This document shows positions 1-9,003 of a DNA stretch of 15,327 nt, piece by piece; the stretch's first letter is position 1; the number at the start of each line of letters is the position of its first letter. This DNA is from JBAZWE01 sp041660545 (GTDB taxonomy: Bacteria > Actinomycetota > Thermoleophilia > BMS3ABIN01), in assembly GCA_041660545.1 (NCBI GenBank), contig JBAZWE010000043.1, positions 1-15,327 of the forward strand. Reading direction: 5' to 3'. The position numbers were made by a program, and so were the translations under genes. The notes beneath the pieces are model-generated. The model was not told the origin of the DNA. It saw nothing but the letters and a program-made list of their open reading frames with translations, and ran no database searches.

Positions 1-2563
1 TATTGCAATATATGCCGTACTGTGGGGTTGATGTATCCGCCTGCGCGTATTGATGGAGAGAAAGCGTAGCACTGTTTATCGTCGACCCGGTCGGTATGGA
101 CGCGAGGTTGAATTTAAGCAGCCCACGTCGGTTTTCCGCAAAATCCGCATTATTACCGAGGCTGATGTCACTTGACGATCCGTAATTGATGTTTGTGCCG
201 GTACTGGAGATCCAGGTGTCATTTCCCGCTGTCGCATCAGGCACAATGATGATCAATCTGGCTGTCTGAAAGACGCTATCTCCCGAAATGTTCTGGTTGC
301 CAAAGGAATCGGTGGATTTTACCCGGTAATGATAGACGGTATCTTCGGTCAGACCCGGTAACAAGACCGTATGCTGGTTCAATATCGCTGCGTCGAGGAC
401 CGTGCTCGATCCATAGCTCGTAGTCGTCCCATACTCTACCTGGGAATCAGAGCCCTCGTCAGTGGACCACTTGATACTGGCGGATGTGCGGTTGATACCC
501 TCCGCGCGCACTTCGCCGATATTCGGTCCTGTCGCATCAGCGCCGAACCATTCGATCACCAGCTTGGGACGTAGCGAACGATCATCCTTGTAGTCGGATG
601 AATAATAAGTCTTGTAGTCGTCGACCGCCGGATTCTCTGTGTTCTGTTTGACGATAACCCCATAATTAGGAGTACCGCCCACCCATGCCTGCGTTAACGT
701 TTTGATATCCCAACTTACCCATGAGGAAGTAGAATTCGGAGCTGTGGCGCTTCCGGCAGGCGCTGGAATAAGATCTCCTCCGGCCGCAGACCATGGCTGG
801 ACACCGTTATAAGTGGCCCAGGTCGCACCGTCACCCGTGGCGGAGCCGGCTCCGGTACCTTCAGTCCAGTCATGTGCTGTTATCTGGTGCACATCGAGTG
901 ATACCGCGGCTGCGCTGCCCTGCGACATCTGGTAGAGCGACATGTTGGCGGATTGTATTGTCGCTGAAGGGGGCATCCAGGAAAGGTCATAGCGTACCAG
1001 GCTCCTGGCAGTCCCCCAGTCCGAAACCGAAAAGTCTCCAGCAACCAGCCAGTTTGCCGCACCACGATTCCAGGCAGGCTGATTGCTTTCAAATGTCGTA
1101 TCCCTTCCGGTCGCCGCGTAGGGCTGGAGTACCGTGATATTCGCAGTGCGAAGGGTGTATTCACTTGAGTAAGTAGTGTGACCGGTGCGATCATTAGAGC
1201 GGACACGATAATAGTAATCAGTAGAGGGATTGAGATTGGCCAGCGCCTGGTTGTGGCTGGTCACCAATGCGGGGTCAAGAGTCGTAGAGTTGGTGTAATC
1301 TCCGGGGCTGGTGCCATATTCCACCTGGGAATCGGTCACTTCGTCGGTATTCCATGTAACTGTGGCACTACTACTGGTTATCGAATTTGTAAGTACCCCT
1401 GATATCTCCGGCGGCGTGTTGTCCACATTGACCTGCACGGTGGCGGCGCCTGTGTTGTAAGCGCGATCCGTGGCGGAAAGACGCAACGTGTATAGTCCGT
1501 CGCTCATGGTAGTTGTGTCCCAGTCCTGCAGAAGACCCGCAGACACCGGCGAATACGATGTGGTGCCGATCTGGGTCCAGGAGGACGGGGAAGCACCCGC
1601 CCCATATTCAATTTTGTAGTTGTAGAAACTCGTGCTATCGGCGGCGGTGCCATTTACCGGTATCGAGTCAGCCAGATACGCGTTTGCTGCCGGTGAACTT
1701 ATCGACGCAACCGGATTGGTGGCGTCGATCTGGATCATACGCGATGTGCGCTCTATGGTTCCAGCACCGGAGTTCCGCAAGAAAGTACGCACCCAGTACC
1801 AGTTTCCGTCGACCAGTCCGCTCGAGGGCAGAGTCAGGGGAAAGTCGTAGTTGTTTCCAGCCTGGGTGACCGCGGGTGCGGCCCATGTAGCCTTTGTGGC
1901 ATTGGTGAAATCAAACATACGGTTATTAGTGCCGGTTTGTGATGAACTATATGCACTGCCGTTCCCGTACGCGCGGATGTACATGGTCGCACCGGGCCTG
2001 AAGGTGTAAGACTCGTCAGTCCTTGCGTTATCGCTGTAGAAGTGGATGAACTGATTGATCGCGGAGATATCGAGTGCCTCTTCAAATGTCACCCGGGGTC
2101 CTGTATTGCTGACTACCGAGGCGGCTACTTTCAGATAATTGGCACTTGCCGCGGGAATTGTGACGGCACTCGTGTATACATATGGAGAAACAGAGCTTGT
2201 CTGTGTCCAGGTACCGGTTGTGCCTACCTGGGTGTTCAGATAATTCCTCAGCCTTGCGTCCCCGCCTGATCCGAAGTTGTTCGGCACCCGGGTAGTGGTA
2301 ACTTTCACGTAGACTACGGCGCCCTTGGTGAATGTGTTTGTGTGATTTGTACAGGCGGCATCGGCGCAGATCTCGATAATGTCGCCATTGGCCTCGGTAT
2401 AACTTCCCTCAGGTCCGACCACGGCTTCGCCGGGTGATACAAGAAATGATGCAATCGCAACTGAAAACATAAACGCAGCTGCAAATACGGCCAGCACCCA
2501 CTTCAACGACATATATATATGATGGCGCCGTGTATTTACTGCGCCTGTATGAGACTCGATCAT
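1..2563 (-). CDS. Large secreted FN3 / CBM96 (DNRLRE) surface protein, 3' end outside window
   Basis: One uninterrupted minus-strand frame of 854 codons reaches the window edge without a stop, so the C-terminus is missing. The chosen start is ATG 2563; an in-frame ATG at 2512 has no ribosome site. Residues 21-42 are hydrophobic and preceded by Arg-Arg and Lys, giving a signal peptide or N-terminal anchor. Then come two Ig-like repeats (about 50-165 and 166-278, each with a short 'sDaaxT...F..G...Y' pattern), a third beta domain (about 279-379), an FN3 domain (380-474, with TDSQVEYGTS), a CBM96/DNRLRE domain (475-675, with LVRYDLSWMPPSATIQSA and SLRPKLVIEW), a second FN3 (676-767, SDSQVEYGTT) and a second CBM96 that is cut off (768 onward, RRGLLKFNLASIPTGSTI). 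CBM96 modules bind polysaccharides, so an extracellular adhesin, sheath protein or glycan-binding enzyme is likely. No catalytic domain is visible in this part. The family assignment is by pattern recognition only. Confidence 0.85.
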   Translation of the reverse strand, partial: MIESHTGAVNTRRHHIYMSLKWVLAVFAAAFMFSVAIASFLVSPGEAVVGPEGSYTEANGDIIEICADAACTNHTNTFTKGAVVYVKVTTTRVPNNFGSGGDARLRNYLNTQVGTTGTWTQTSSVSPYVYTSAVTIPAASANYLKVAASVVSNTGPRVTFEEALDISAINQFIHFYSDNARTDESYTFRPGATMYIRAYGNGSAYSSSQTGTNNRMFDFTNATKATWAAPAVTQAGNNYDFPLTLPSSGLVDGNWYWVRTFLRNSGAGTIERTSRMIQIDATNPVASISSPAANAYLADSIPVNGTAADSTSFYNYKIEYGAGASPSSWTQIGTTSYSPVSAGLLQDWDTTTMSDGLYTLRLSATDRAYNTGAATVQVNVDNTPPEISGVLTNSITSSSATVTWNTDEVTDSQVEYGTSPGDYTNSTTLDPALVTSHNQALANLNPSTDYYYRVRSNDRTGHTTYSSEYTLRTANITVLQPYAATGRDTTFESNQPAWNRGAANWLVAGDFSVSDWGTARSLVRYDLSWMPPSATIQSANMSLYQMSQGSAAAVSLDVHQITAHDWTEGTGAGSATGDGATWATYNGVQPWSAAGGDLIPAPAGSATAPNSTSSWVSWDIKTLTQAWVGGTPNYGVIVKQNTENPAVDDYKTYYSSDYKDDRSLRPKLVIEWFGADATGPNIGEVRAEGINRTSASIKWSTDEGSDSQVEYGTTTSYGSSTVLDAAILNQHTVLLPGLTEDTVYHYRVKSTDSFGNQNISGDSVFQTARLIIIVPDATAGNDTWISSTGTNINYGSSSDISLGNNADFAENRRGLLKFNLASIPTGSTINSATLSLHQYAQADTSTPQYGIYCN

Positions 2564-2582
2564 GAGAACCCCGCCCCCGCTT

Positions 2583-2625
2583 CCTCAACTTAACAGCACA
2601 ATAGTACCTGTTTTCCTATTTGAGG
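2583..2625 (-). promoter_or_regulatory. Foldable leader upstream of the surface-protein gene
   Basis: The 79-nt gap between the two surface genes contains CCTCAA (transcript sense, at 2625-2620) and its exact complement TTGAGG (2588-2583). Between them, AACAG pairs with CTGTT, and with one bulged G the helix extends to close a UAUU loop. An alternative ATAG/CTAT hairpin would leave AACAG/CTGTT free to form a pseudoknot. The 3' strand of the outer stem contains GAGG, a possible ribosome site, but it ends 19 nt before the ATG, which is long. No T-run follows, so it is not an intrinsic terminator. It matches no riboswitch class that I recognise. It could be a chance fold. Confidence 0.3.
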
Positions 2626-2642
2626 CCCAAGATGTGCCGATT

Positions 2643-3503
2643 CTAGCTCTCCTTTCGCCTTTTGAGTGAAAAAACCTTAGTAAACACAGGTGAGCTGTGG
2701 GCTCCGGCAAAACCGGCACCGGCGATGAATATGATCATCACGCAGATTTTCCATGGAAAGACAAGGAACCATGACGATTGTTCCACCGGAGCACCCACGC
2801 CTGAGCTGAGTTTGACGGTTACTTTCCCGACACCAAAAAGCGGGCTTTTATCCCATATGCTATCCATTTTGGCGCTTTGCCCTATATTGATATTCTCGCT
2901 GGCCGCATTCACGACCAGATATTTTCCGAACAATCCGTCGATGTCAGCCTTACCCTGAAGCCCGGCTGGGAAATTGCCGGCGTTGCGCCCCTGCATGGTA
3001 AACGTGACCGCATCGGTTGAATCGATTATATGCGGGAAGGTGAAGTGGACATCATCCACGGGATGTATTGTCTTTATATCCAGGACAACCGCCACCTGGC
3101 CCACGATGGAGACATCCCTGCCAGATGCCGGCCTGACGTCAAAAAGAATCATACTCCTGCGTTGCCCGGCTTCGGCTCCGGCAGGCACATTAATGCTCAG
3201 TTCAATAGCGGAAGTCTGCCCCGGCTTAAGGGAAATCTGCTCCGGGTCGAGACGTATTTGAGTGATATCAGAACTATCCAGTGTGCTGTTGTCTATGTTG
3301 CCACTGACGATCATCTCTTCCGTGGATGAGTTTTCAAGTACGACCGTCTCGCTTGTAGTATCTCCAGCCGGGATTACCGGAGCAAGGTGGGTGGGGCTGA
3401 CGTTCAGACCAACTTCAGGACCTGCATATGCAATCGATGCGATCGCGGATATGCCGGCGATAACTATGTATATCGCAAGAGCAAGCGTGGGAGACTTTGA
3501 CAT
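2643..3503 (-). CDS. Membrane-anchored extracellular DUF916-like protein
   Basis: The protein has 286 residues. ATG 3503 is chosen because AAAGG lies four bases upstream; the frame extends to a TTG at 3581, but that codon has no ribosome site and adds a charged stretch before the signal peptide. Residues 1-27 form a signal peptide ending in AYA before Gly28. The exported part looks like two beta-sandwich domains. The first is of the type seen in DUF916 or pilus-chaperone-like proteins: VSPTHLAPVIPAG opening, ENSSTEEMIVSGNI, then LKPGQTSAIELSINVPAGA. A single transmembrane helix (about 251-268) is followed by a basic tail ending KRRKES, so the protein should sit in the membrane with its bulk outside. 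DUF916 proteins of Gram-positives work with WxL cell-wall proteins as adhesion or anchoring partners; that role here is inferred. No WxL motif is visible in the neighbouring protein. It lies 114 nt after uvrA and 79 nt before the FN3/CBM96 gene. Confidence 0.8.
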   Translation of the reverse strand: MSKSPTLALAIYIVIAGISAIASIAYAGPEVGLNVSPTHLAPVIPAGDTTSETVVLENSSTEEMIVSGNIDNSTLDSSDITQIRLDPEQISLKPGQTSAIELSINVPAGAEAGQRRSMILFDVRPASGRDVSIVGQVAVVLDIKTIHPVDDVHFTFPHIIDSTDAVTFTMQGRNAGNFPAGLQGKADIDGLFGKYLVVNAASENINIGQSAKMDSIWDKSPLFGVGKVTVKLSSGVGAPVEQSSWFLVFPWKICVMIIFIAGAGFAGAHSSPVFTKVFSLKRRKES

Positions 3504-3617
3504 GGCGCCTTTCTTCGTGGGCCTATATCCTGCGGCAGTCCATGGGGATATGATTCGCCGCTTGTGGTCTTTACCCTGCAACTGATGGGATTTACCGCCG
3601 AACGAAGAGGAGGCTTG

Positions 3618-6410
3618 TTATTTCTTCAAAAGTGGCTTGAGGGCGGCACCCGTATATGAGCGACGCTTGCGGACGATGCTTTCCGGTGTGCCTGCCGCAA
3701 CCAGGTAGCCTCCCAGGTCTCCTCCCTCGGGACCCAGGTCTATGATGTGATCGGCACACTTTACTACATCAAGATTATGCTCGATAACAACCACGGTATT
3801 GCCTGCGTCAACAAGCCGCTGCAGGACCTCAAGCAGTTTTTCGATATCGGCGAAGTGAAGGCCTGTGGTTGGTTCGTCAAGAATATAGAGCGTCCTTCCG
3901 GTGGCTACCTTATTTAACTCCGAGGAGAGTTTGACCCGCTGCGCCTCACCGCCTGATAATGTGGTTGCCGGCTGGCCAAGTCGGATATAGCCGAGTCCCA
4001 CATCCACCATCGTTTGCATGCGCCTGGCTATCTTGGGTATCGCCTGGAAGAATTCCAGCGCTGCTGAAGCGCTCATGTCCAGGACTTCAGCGATATTCTT
4101 CCCCTTAAAGCGCACCTCGAGGGTTTCACGGTTATACCGTTTACCCTTACAAACCTCGCATGGCACATAGATATCCGGCAAAAAATGCATCTCTATCTTG
4201 ATGGTGCCATCGCCGTGGCATGCTTCACAGCGTCCGCCGCGCACATTAAAACTGAAGCGTCCCGCCTTGTAACCCCTTACCCGGGCTTCGGCGGTGACGG
4301 CGAACAGCTGCCGGATGTGATCGAAAACGCCTGTATATGTGGCAGGGTTCGAGCGGGGAGTGCGGCCGATGGGCGACTGGTCGATATTGATAATCTTGTC
4401 GATCTGCTCTGTTCCATCGATACTGTCGTGGGCACCTGGACCCTGCTTGGCCCTATGAATACTCCCCGCCAGGGACCGGTAGAGAACATCGTTTATCAAC
4501 GTGGATTTTCCTGAGCCGGAGACCCCGGTTACGCAAACGAACTTGCCAAGCGGGATCTCCACATCTATGGACTTCAGATTGTGTTCCCTGGCCCCTCTGA
4601 TCACAATACTGCCCTTGTCGATGCCGCGCCGTTCGGGCACGGCTATGCGACGCTTGCCCAGGAGATATGCCGCAGTGAGGCTGCGACTGGACTTAAGAAG
4701 CTTCTCCGGTGGCCCTTCCGCGATGATCTCTCCCCCGAATTCTCCCGCGCCGGGTCCCATGTCCACGATATAGTCCGCGGAGCGCATCGTCTCTTCGTCG
4801 TGCTCTACAACGATAACCGTGTTTCCAAGATCCCGCAGGCGATGCAGGGTGTCGATCAATTTGCGGTTGTCGCGATGATGCAGTCCGATGCTGGGCTCAT
4901 CCAGGATATAGAGGACGCCTACCAGGCTGGAACCTATCTGGGTGGCGAGACGGATACGCTGTCCTTCTCCGCCTGACAGGGTGCCCGCCATCCGGTCGAG
5001 AGTTAAGTATCCGACACCGACGTTGTCGAGAAAACGAAGGCGCTCCCTGACTTCCTTTATGACACGACCACCGATCAGCTGTTCGGTCTGTGAGAGGGTG
5101 AGACCCGCGAGAAATTTTTCCGTATCCCTGATCGGCATCGTGGCCGTCTCGTGGATGTTCCGCTCGCCGACCGTGACCGCGAGGCTGCCGGGCTTGAGAC
5201 GGGCGCCTTTGCAGGCGGGACAGGGATGGATCGCCATCAGCTGCGAGATGCGCTCCCGGACGAGCGTTGACTCGGTCTCTAGGTTGCGACGTTCGAGGTT
5301 GGGGATGATCCCTTCGAGATTCCAGGAACGAGAGCGGCGACTGCCGCGCCGGTCTTTGTAGCAGTCCGCCTTGTTGCCGTAGAGCATCAACTGCCTGTCG
5401 TCCTCGGACAGATCCTCGAACGGCGTGTCCAGGTCGATGTCGTAGTAGCGGGCCAGCCGGCGTATGACATGCCTGAAGCCCATGCTCCAGGAAAGGATGT
5501 TCGCTTCACGCAGGGAGCGGGATTTGTCGGGGATCAGCAGGTCGATATCGATCTCTTCCTGGTAACCGAGGCCCGTGCAGTGTTCGCAGGCGCCGTAAGG
5601 ACTGTTGAACGAGAAGATTCGTGGAGCCAGCTCCGCCAGACTGACGCCACAGTCCGGACAGGCGAATTGCTCCGAATAGGTGTCGGTCCTGCCTTCGGCT
5701 GTCTCTATGTCGATAAGACCACCCGAGAGGGCCGCCGCGGTCTCGACTGAATCTGTGAGCCGGTGACGGATATCTTCCTTGATGACAAGCCTGTCGACGA
5801 TGATCGCTATGTTGTGACGGAGTTTTTTATCGAGCGTTATCTCCTCTTCAAGCAGACGGATTTCACCGTCTATCCTGGCGCGGGTGAAACCGTCCCGGCG
5901 AACCTGTTCGAGAAGGTCACGGTATTCCCCCTTGCGGCCCCTGATCAAGGGCGCGATAACCATAAAACGGGTTTCCTGTGGCATTTCCAGTATCAGGTCT
6001 ACTATCTGCTCCTGCGACTGGGCGGCGATCAGTTTGCCGCAACTGGGACAGTGCGGCTTGCCGATACGCGCGTAAAGGAGACGGAGATAGTCATAGATTT
6101 CCGTAACCGTGCCTACGGTAGACCGCGGGTTCTTGCTGATGGCACGCTGGTCTATGGAGATGGCCGGTGAAAGACCTTCGATACTATCGACGTCAGGTTT
6201 TTGCATCTGGCCGAGGAACTGACGGGCATATGCGGATAGGGATTCGACATAGCGTCGCTGGCCTTCCGCATAAATGGTGTCGAACGCCAGAGAGCTCTTG
6301 CCGGAACCCGAAAGGCCGGTGATGACCACCATCTTATGCCTGGGCAGCTTGATGGATATGTTCTTGAGGTTGTGCTCGCGGGCGCCGCGAATGATTATCT
6401 GGTCTGTCAT
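3618..6410 (-). CDS. uvrA: Excinuclease ABC subunit A (UvrA)
   Basis: UvrA is the damage-sensing ATPase of nucleotide excision repair; as a dimer it loads UvrB onto lesions. The protein has 930 residues, close to the usual 940. The first P-loop GLSGSGKS is at 32-39, with the UvrA opening IIIRGAREHNLKNI before it. A zinc module with paired Cys (CPDCG near 251 and CEHCTG near 275) interrupts the first ATPase. LSGGEGQRIRLA lies near 477, followed by DEPSIGLHH. The second ATPase has GVSGSGKSTL near 629, zinc-finger cysteines at CEACHGDG (about 727) and CEVCKG (about 751), LSGGEAQRVKLS near 816 and DEPTTGLHF. All key motifs are intact. The start is ATG 6410, seven bases after the uvrB stop, with a close AAGGA ribosome site, so it is translated from the same message as uvrB. 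Confidence 0.98.
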   Translation of the reverse strand: MTDQIIIRGAREHNLKNISIKLPRHKMVVITGLSGSGKSSLAFDTIYAEGQRRYVESLSAYARQFLGQMQKPDVDSIEGLSPAISIDQRAISKNPRSTVGTVTEIYDYLRLLYARIGKPHCPSCGKLIAAQSQEQIVDLILEMPQETRFMVIAPLIRGRKGEYRDLLEQVRRDGFTRARIDGEIRLLEEEITLDKKLRHNIAIIVDRLVIKEDIRHRLTDSVETAAALSGGLIDIETAEGRTDTYSEQFACPDCGVSLAELAPRIFSFNSPYGACEHCTGLGYQEEIDIDLLIPDKSRSLREANILSWSMGFRHVIRRLARYYDIDLDTPFEDLSEDDRQLMLYGNKADCYKDRRGSRRSRSWNLEGIIPNLERRNLETESTLVRERISQLMAIHPCPACKGARLKPGSLAVTVGERNIHETATMPIRDTEKFLAGLTLSQTEQLIGGRVIKEVRERLRFLDNVGVGYLTLDRMAGTLSGGEGQRIRLATQIGSSLVGVLYILDEPSIGLHHRDNRKLIDTLHRLRDLGNTVIVVEHDEETMRSADYIVDMGPGAGEFGGEIIAEGPPEKLLKSSRSLTAAYLLGKRRIAVPERRGIDKGSIVIRGAREHNLKSIDVEIPLGKFVCVTGVSGSGKSTLINDVLYRSLAGSIHRAKQGPGAHDSIDGTEQIDKIINIDQSPIGRTPRSNPATYTGVFDHIRQLFAVTAEARVRGYKAGRFSFNVRGGRCEACHGDGTIKIEMHFLPDIYVPCEVCKGKRYNRETLEVRFKGKNIAEVLDMSASAALEFFQAIPKIARRMQTMVDVGLGYIRLGQPATTLSGGEAQRVKLSSELNKVATGRTLYILDEPTTGLHFADIEKLLEVLQRLVDAGNTVVVIEHNLDVVKCADHIIDLGPEGGDLGGYLVAAGTPESIVRKRRSYTGAALKPLLKK

Positions 6411-6417
6411 TTCCTTA

Positions 6418-8406
6418 TTATTTCCTTGCCGTGCGTTGACGCACGAGTTCCTTGATCTGATCGCGCAGCTTGGCGGCGTACTCGAATTTCAGCTCCTCGG
6501 AAGCTGCAAACATCTCCTCTTCGAGTATGGCGATTGCTTCGTCGATCTCCTGTCTCGTCATTTTTTTGGCGGCGTAGCGTACACGATCAGCCTTGTAGGG
6601 TACGTTGGGCTCACCAAGCATGGCGCTCATGTCGGAGACGCTCTTGACTATGGACTGAGGCGTGATGTTATGTTCTTCGTTGTATGCAACCTGGATGCCA
6701 CGGCGGCGGTAAGTCTCGTCGATTGCCCGCTGCATGGACCGCGTCATCTTGTCGGCGTACATTATGACTTTGCCGCGCACATTGCGGGCGGCTCGGCCGA
6801 TCGTCTGGATAAGAGCGATCTCGCCACGCAGAAACCCTTCCTTGTCGGCATCGAGGATGGCTACCAGTGTCACTTCGGGCAGGTCCAGGCCTTCGCGCAG
6901 CAGGTTCACCCCCACCAGAACATCGAATTCACCCAGACGCAGATCGCGCACTATCTGGATCCTTTCCAGCGTATCAATATCTGAATGCAGATAGCGAACC
7001 TTGAAACCCAGTTCAAGCAGGTAGTCCGTCAGATCTTCAGCCATTTTCTTGGTAAGCGTCGTGACCAGAACCCGCTCCTTCGCCTCTACCCGTTTGCGGA
7101 CCTCGTTCATGAGATCATCCACCTGGTGCTCGGTGGGACGGACTTCAACTTCCGGATCGATAAGCCCGGTGGGACGAATAACCTGCTCCACCACCTGCGT
7201 ACTATGCCCGAGCTCCCATGGTCCGGATGTCGCGCTGACACAGATCAGCTGCGGCACGCGCTCCAGGAATTCCTCAAACTTCAACGGCCGGTTGTCCAGC
7301 GCCGAGGGCAGACGAAAACCGTAATCGATGAGAGTCTGTTTGCGTGAGCGGTCGCCTTTGTACATGCCACCGATCTGCGGCACGGTATTGTGAGACTCGT
7401 CCAGAAAGCAGATGAAGTCATCAGGGAAGAATTCGAGCAGGGTGTTGGGCGGTTCTCCAGGAGCACGACCGTCGAGGATGCGGGAATAATTCTCTATGCC
7501 CGAACAGAATCCGGTTTCCTTCATCATTTCCATGTCATAGCGGGTGCGCATGAGCAGACGATGGGCTTCCAGTTCCTTGCCCTGGCTTTTCAGCTCGCCG
7601 ATTCTCAAATCAAGTTCAGTGCGGATTTCATCAAGAGCCCGCTCGATGGTCTCGGGCGAGGTGACGAAATGGGTAGCCGGATAGATGGAAATCTGTTCGA
7701 GTTCTTCCAGGATCTCACCTGAAAGCGGTTCCAGACGCTGGATCCTTTCGACCACATCACCATAGAAATCAATACGCAGAACAGTATCCTCGTAGGCTGT
7801 GTGCACCTCCAGGACATCGCCGCGCAGGCGAAACTGGCCGCGAGTAAAATCGTAGTCGCCGCGACTGTACATGATATCCACAAGACGCCTGGTGACGGCC
7901 TCCAGCCCGGGTTCGTCGCCGATTTTCAACATCACCATCTTCGCCAGGTACTCCTCGGGAGAGCCAAGTCCATAGATACAGGATACGCTGGCAACGATGA
8001 CAACGTCGCGACGTGACAGTAGCGCACTGGTAGCCGCATGGCGCAGGCGATCGATCTCGTCGTTGATGGAAGTATCTTTTTCGATATAGGTATCAGTGGA
8101 GGGCAGGTAAGCCTCGGGCTGGTAGTAATCGTAATAACTGACGAAATACTCAACGGCGTTGTCCGGCAAATACTCCTTGAATTCGTTGCAAAGCTGAGCA
8201 GCGAGGGTCTTGTTGTGTGCCATGACAAGCGCGGGACGATTGACAGCCTCTATGACATTAGCCATGGTGTAGGTCTTGCCGGAACCCGTGACCCCCATGA
8301 GTGTCTGACAAAAGTCTCCCCGGCGAATTCCCTCCACGATGGATTCGATCGCCTGAGGCTGATCGCCGGTAGGCCTGTATGTTGAGTTTATCCTGAAGCC
8401 TGTCAT
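6418..8406 (-). CDS. uvrB: Excinuclease ABC subunit B (UvrB)
   Basis: UvrB is the helicase-like subunit that verifies the lesion and recruits UvrC. The protein has 662 residues (E. coli 673). The Walker A motif GVTGSGKT is at 38-45, and the DNA-clamping beta-hairpin is rich in tyrosine at 91-107 (YYDYYQPEAYLP). The Walker B DESH near 336 is followed by Asn where Val is common. The conserved block PQIGGMYKGDRSRK follows, with motif VI QTIGRAARN near 533. A C-terminal UVR coiled coil (about 620-655, EEEMFAASEELKFEYAAKLRDQ) would bind UvrC. ATG 8406 is preceded by AGGAG nine bases upstream, a clear ribosome site. Only six bases separate it from the lytic transglycosylase stop, so it shares that operon. 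I see no LexA-type palindrome near this start. Confidence 0.98.
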   Translation of the reverse strand: MTGFRINSTYRPTGDQPQAIESIVEGIRRGDFCQTLMGVTGSGKTYTMANVIEAVNRPALVMAHNKTLAAQLCNEFKEYLPDNAVEYFVSYYDYYQPEAYLPSTDTYIEKDTSINDEIDRLRHAATSALLSRRDVVIVASVSCIYGLGSPEEYLAKMVMLKIGDEPGLEAVTRRLVDIMYSRGDYDFTRGQFRLRGDVLEVHTAYEDTVLRIDFYGDVVERIQRLEPLSGEILEELEQISIYPATHFVTSPETIERALDEIRTELDLRIGELKSQGKELEAHRLLMRTRYDMEMMKETGFCSGIENYSRILDGRAPGEPPNTLLEFFPDDFICFLDESHNTVPQIGGMYKGDRSRKQTLIDYGFRLPSALDNRPLKFEEFLERVPQLICVSATSGPWELGHSTQVVEQVIRPTGLIDPEVEVRPTEHQVDDLMNEVRKRVEAKERVLVTTLTKKMAEDLTDYLLELGFKVRYLHSDIDTLERIQIVRDLRLGEFDVLVGVNLLREGLDLPEVTLVAILDADKEGFLRGEIALIQTIGRAARNVRGKVIMYADKMTRSMQRAIDETYRRRGIQVAYNEEHNITPQSIVKSVSDMSAMLGEPNVPYKADRVRYAAKKMTRQEIDEAIAILEEEMFAASEELKFEYAAKLRDQIKELVRQRTARK

Positions 8407-8412
8407 GGCCGG

Positions 8413-9003
8413 TTACTCCTGTATTCCCAGCTCGCTCGCATATGCATTGCTGTATATTTCGCTTGTCTTATCCACATGCGACACATATTCCCTGGTTTCC
8501 CGCCAGGGAATATCCAGCACCGAGTTGAAGTCGCGACCGGACTTTCTGGCTGACGCTATCCAGCTGTCGACGTTTTCAGTACCACCATTGTACGCGGCCA
8601 ACGCCAGCTCCATATTTCCATAACGGTCCAGCAGGTAGCGAAGATACCAGCATCCATATGAGATGTTCAGTGCGGGGTCCTCAAGACTTTTCGGATTAAA
8701 ATCGGCATTTCCATTCTGCATTGATATCCATGTGGCGGTCGACGGCAACAGTTGCATCAGGCCGATGGCGCCTTCCTTCGAGACGGAGTAATCATTGAAG
8801 CTGCTTTCCTCGTATATGACAGCGGCCACCAGGGCGGGGTCCAGGTTGTATCGGGCTGCATTTTCCGAGATAACCTCCGCATGGTCGAGCGGGTAGAGCC
8901 AGCGAGCGTACCACCCGGGCATCGCCAGATGGACCATGACCGGTACTGCCAAAAGCATGCCTGCAAGCAATACGGCGACAATAATGCGCCTGACTAATTT
9001 CAC
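8413..9003 (-). CDS. Membrane-anchored lytic transglycosylase (SLT domain)
   Basis: The protein has 196 residues with a GTG start overlapping the coaE terminal TGA as GTGA; GGGAGG lies just upstream, inside coaE. Residues 5-28 form an N-terminal hydrophobic anchor after KLVRR, so the enzyme sits outside the membrane and acts on peptidoglycan. The SLT (goose-lysozyme-like, GH23) fold is recognisable from VIYEESSFN with catalytic Glu66, then GAIGLMQLLPSTA (78-90) and AAYNGG (135-140). Enzymes of this family cleave the MurNAc-GlcNAc bond, leaving 1,6-anhydro ends. All expected motifs are present. A small SLT enzyme next to coaE is common in clostridial genomes (family knowledge). The physiological link to uvrBA is unknown and may be only shared transcription. 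If the coaE stop upstream is real, coupled translation into this gene should drop. Confidence 0.93.
   Translation of the reverse strand: MKLVRRIIVAVLLAGMLLAVPVMVHLAMPGWYARWLYPLDHAEVISENAARYNLDPALVAAVIYEESSFNDYSVSKEGAIGLMQLLPSTATWISMQNGNADFNPKSLEDPALNISYGCWYLRYLLDRYGNMELALAAYNGGTENVDSWIASARKSGRDFNSVLDIPWRETREYVSHVDKTSEIYSNAYASELGIQE

Noticed and set aside
371..2269. Plus-strand ORFs of 67-118 codons opposite the surface gene
   Set aside because: They are shadows of the long minus-strand frame; they show no domains, no consistent ribosome sites and low-complexity Arg/Ser/Cys composition.
2510..2522. Short AT dinucleotide run as a phase-variation repeat
   Set aside because: It is only about five AT units, inside the N-terminal codons of the surface gene. 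That is too short to suggest slippage without population data.
2624..2640. Sigma-54-like GG-N10-GC (CGGCACATCTTGGGCC on the minus strand)
   Set aside because: The -24 half fits but the -12 half lacks the TT before GC. One weak match in a short gap is expected by chance, and sigma-54 is rare in Actinobacteriota.
3504..3581. TTG at 3581 as start of the DUF916-like protein (312 residues)
   Set aside because: No ribosome site precedes it, whereas ATG 3503 has AAAGG at good spacing and begins directly with a normal signal peptide.
3504..3617. Promoter or terminator in the 114-base gap after uvrA
   Set aside because: I found no stem with T-run and no hexamer pair at acceptable spacing. The gap seems to hold only the ribosome site of the next gene, though a nonstandard promoter cannot be excluded.
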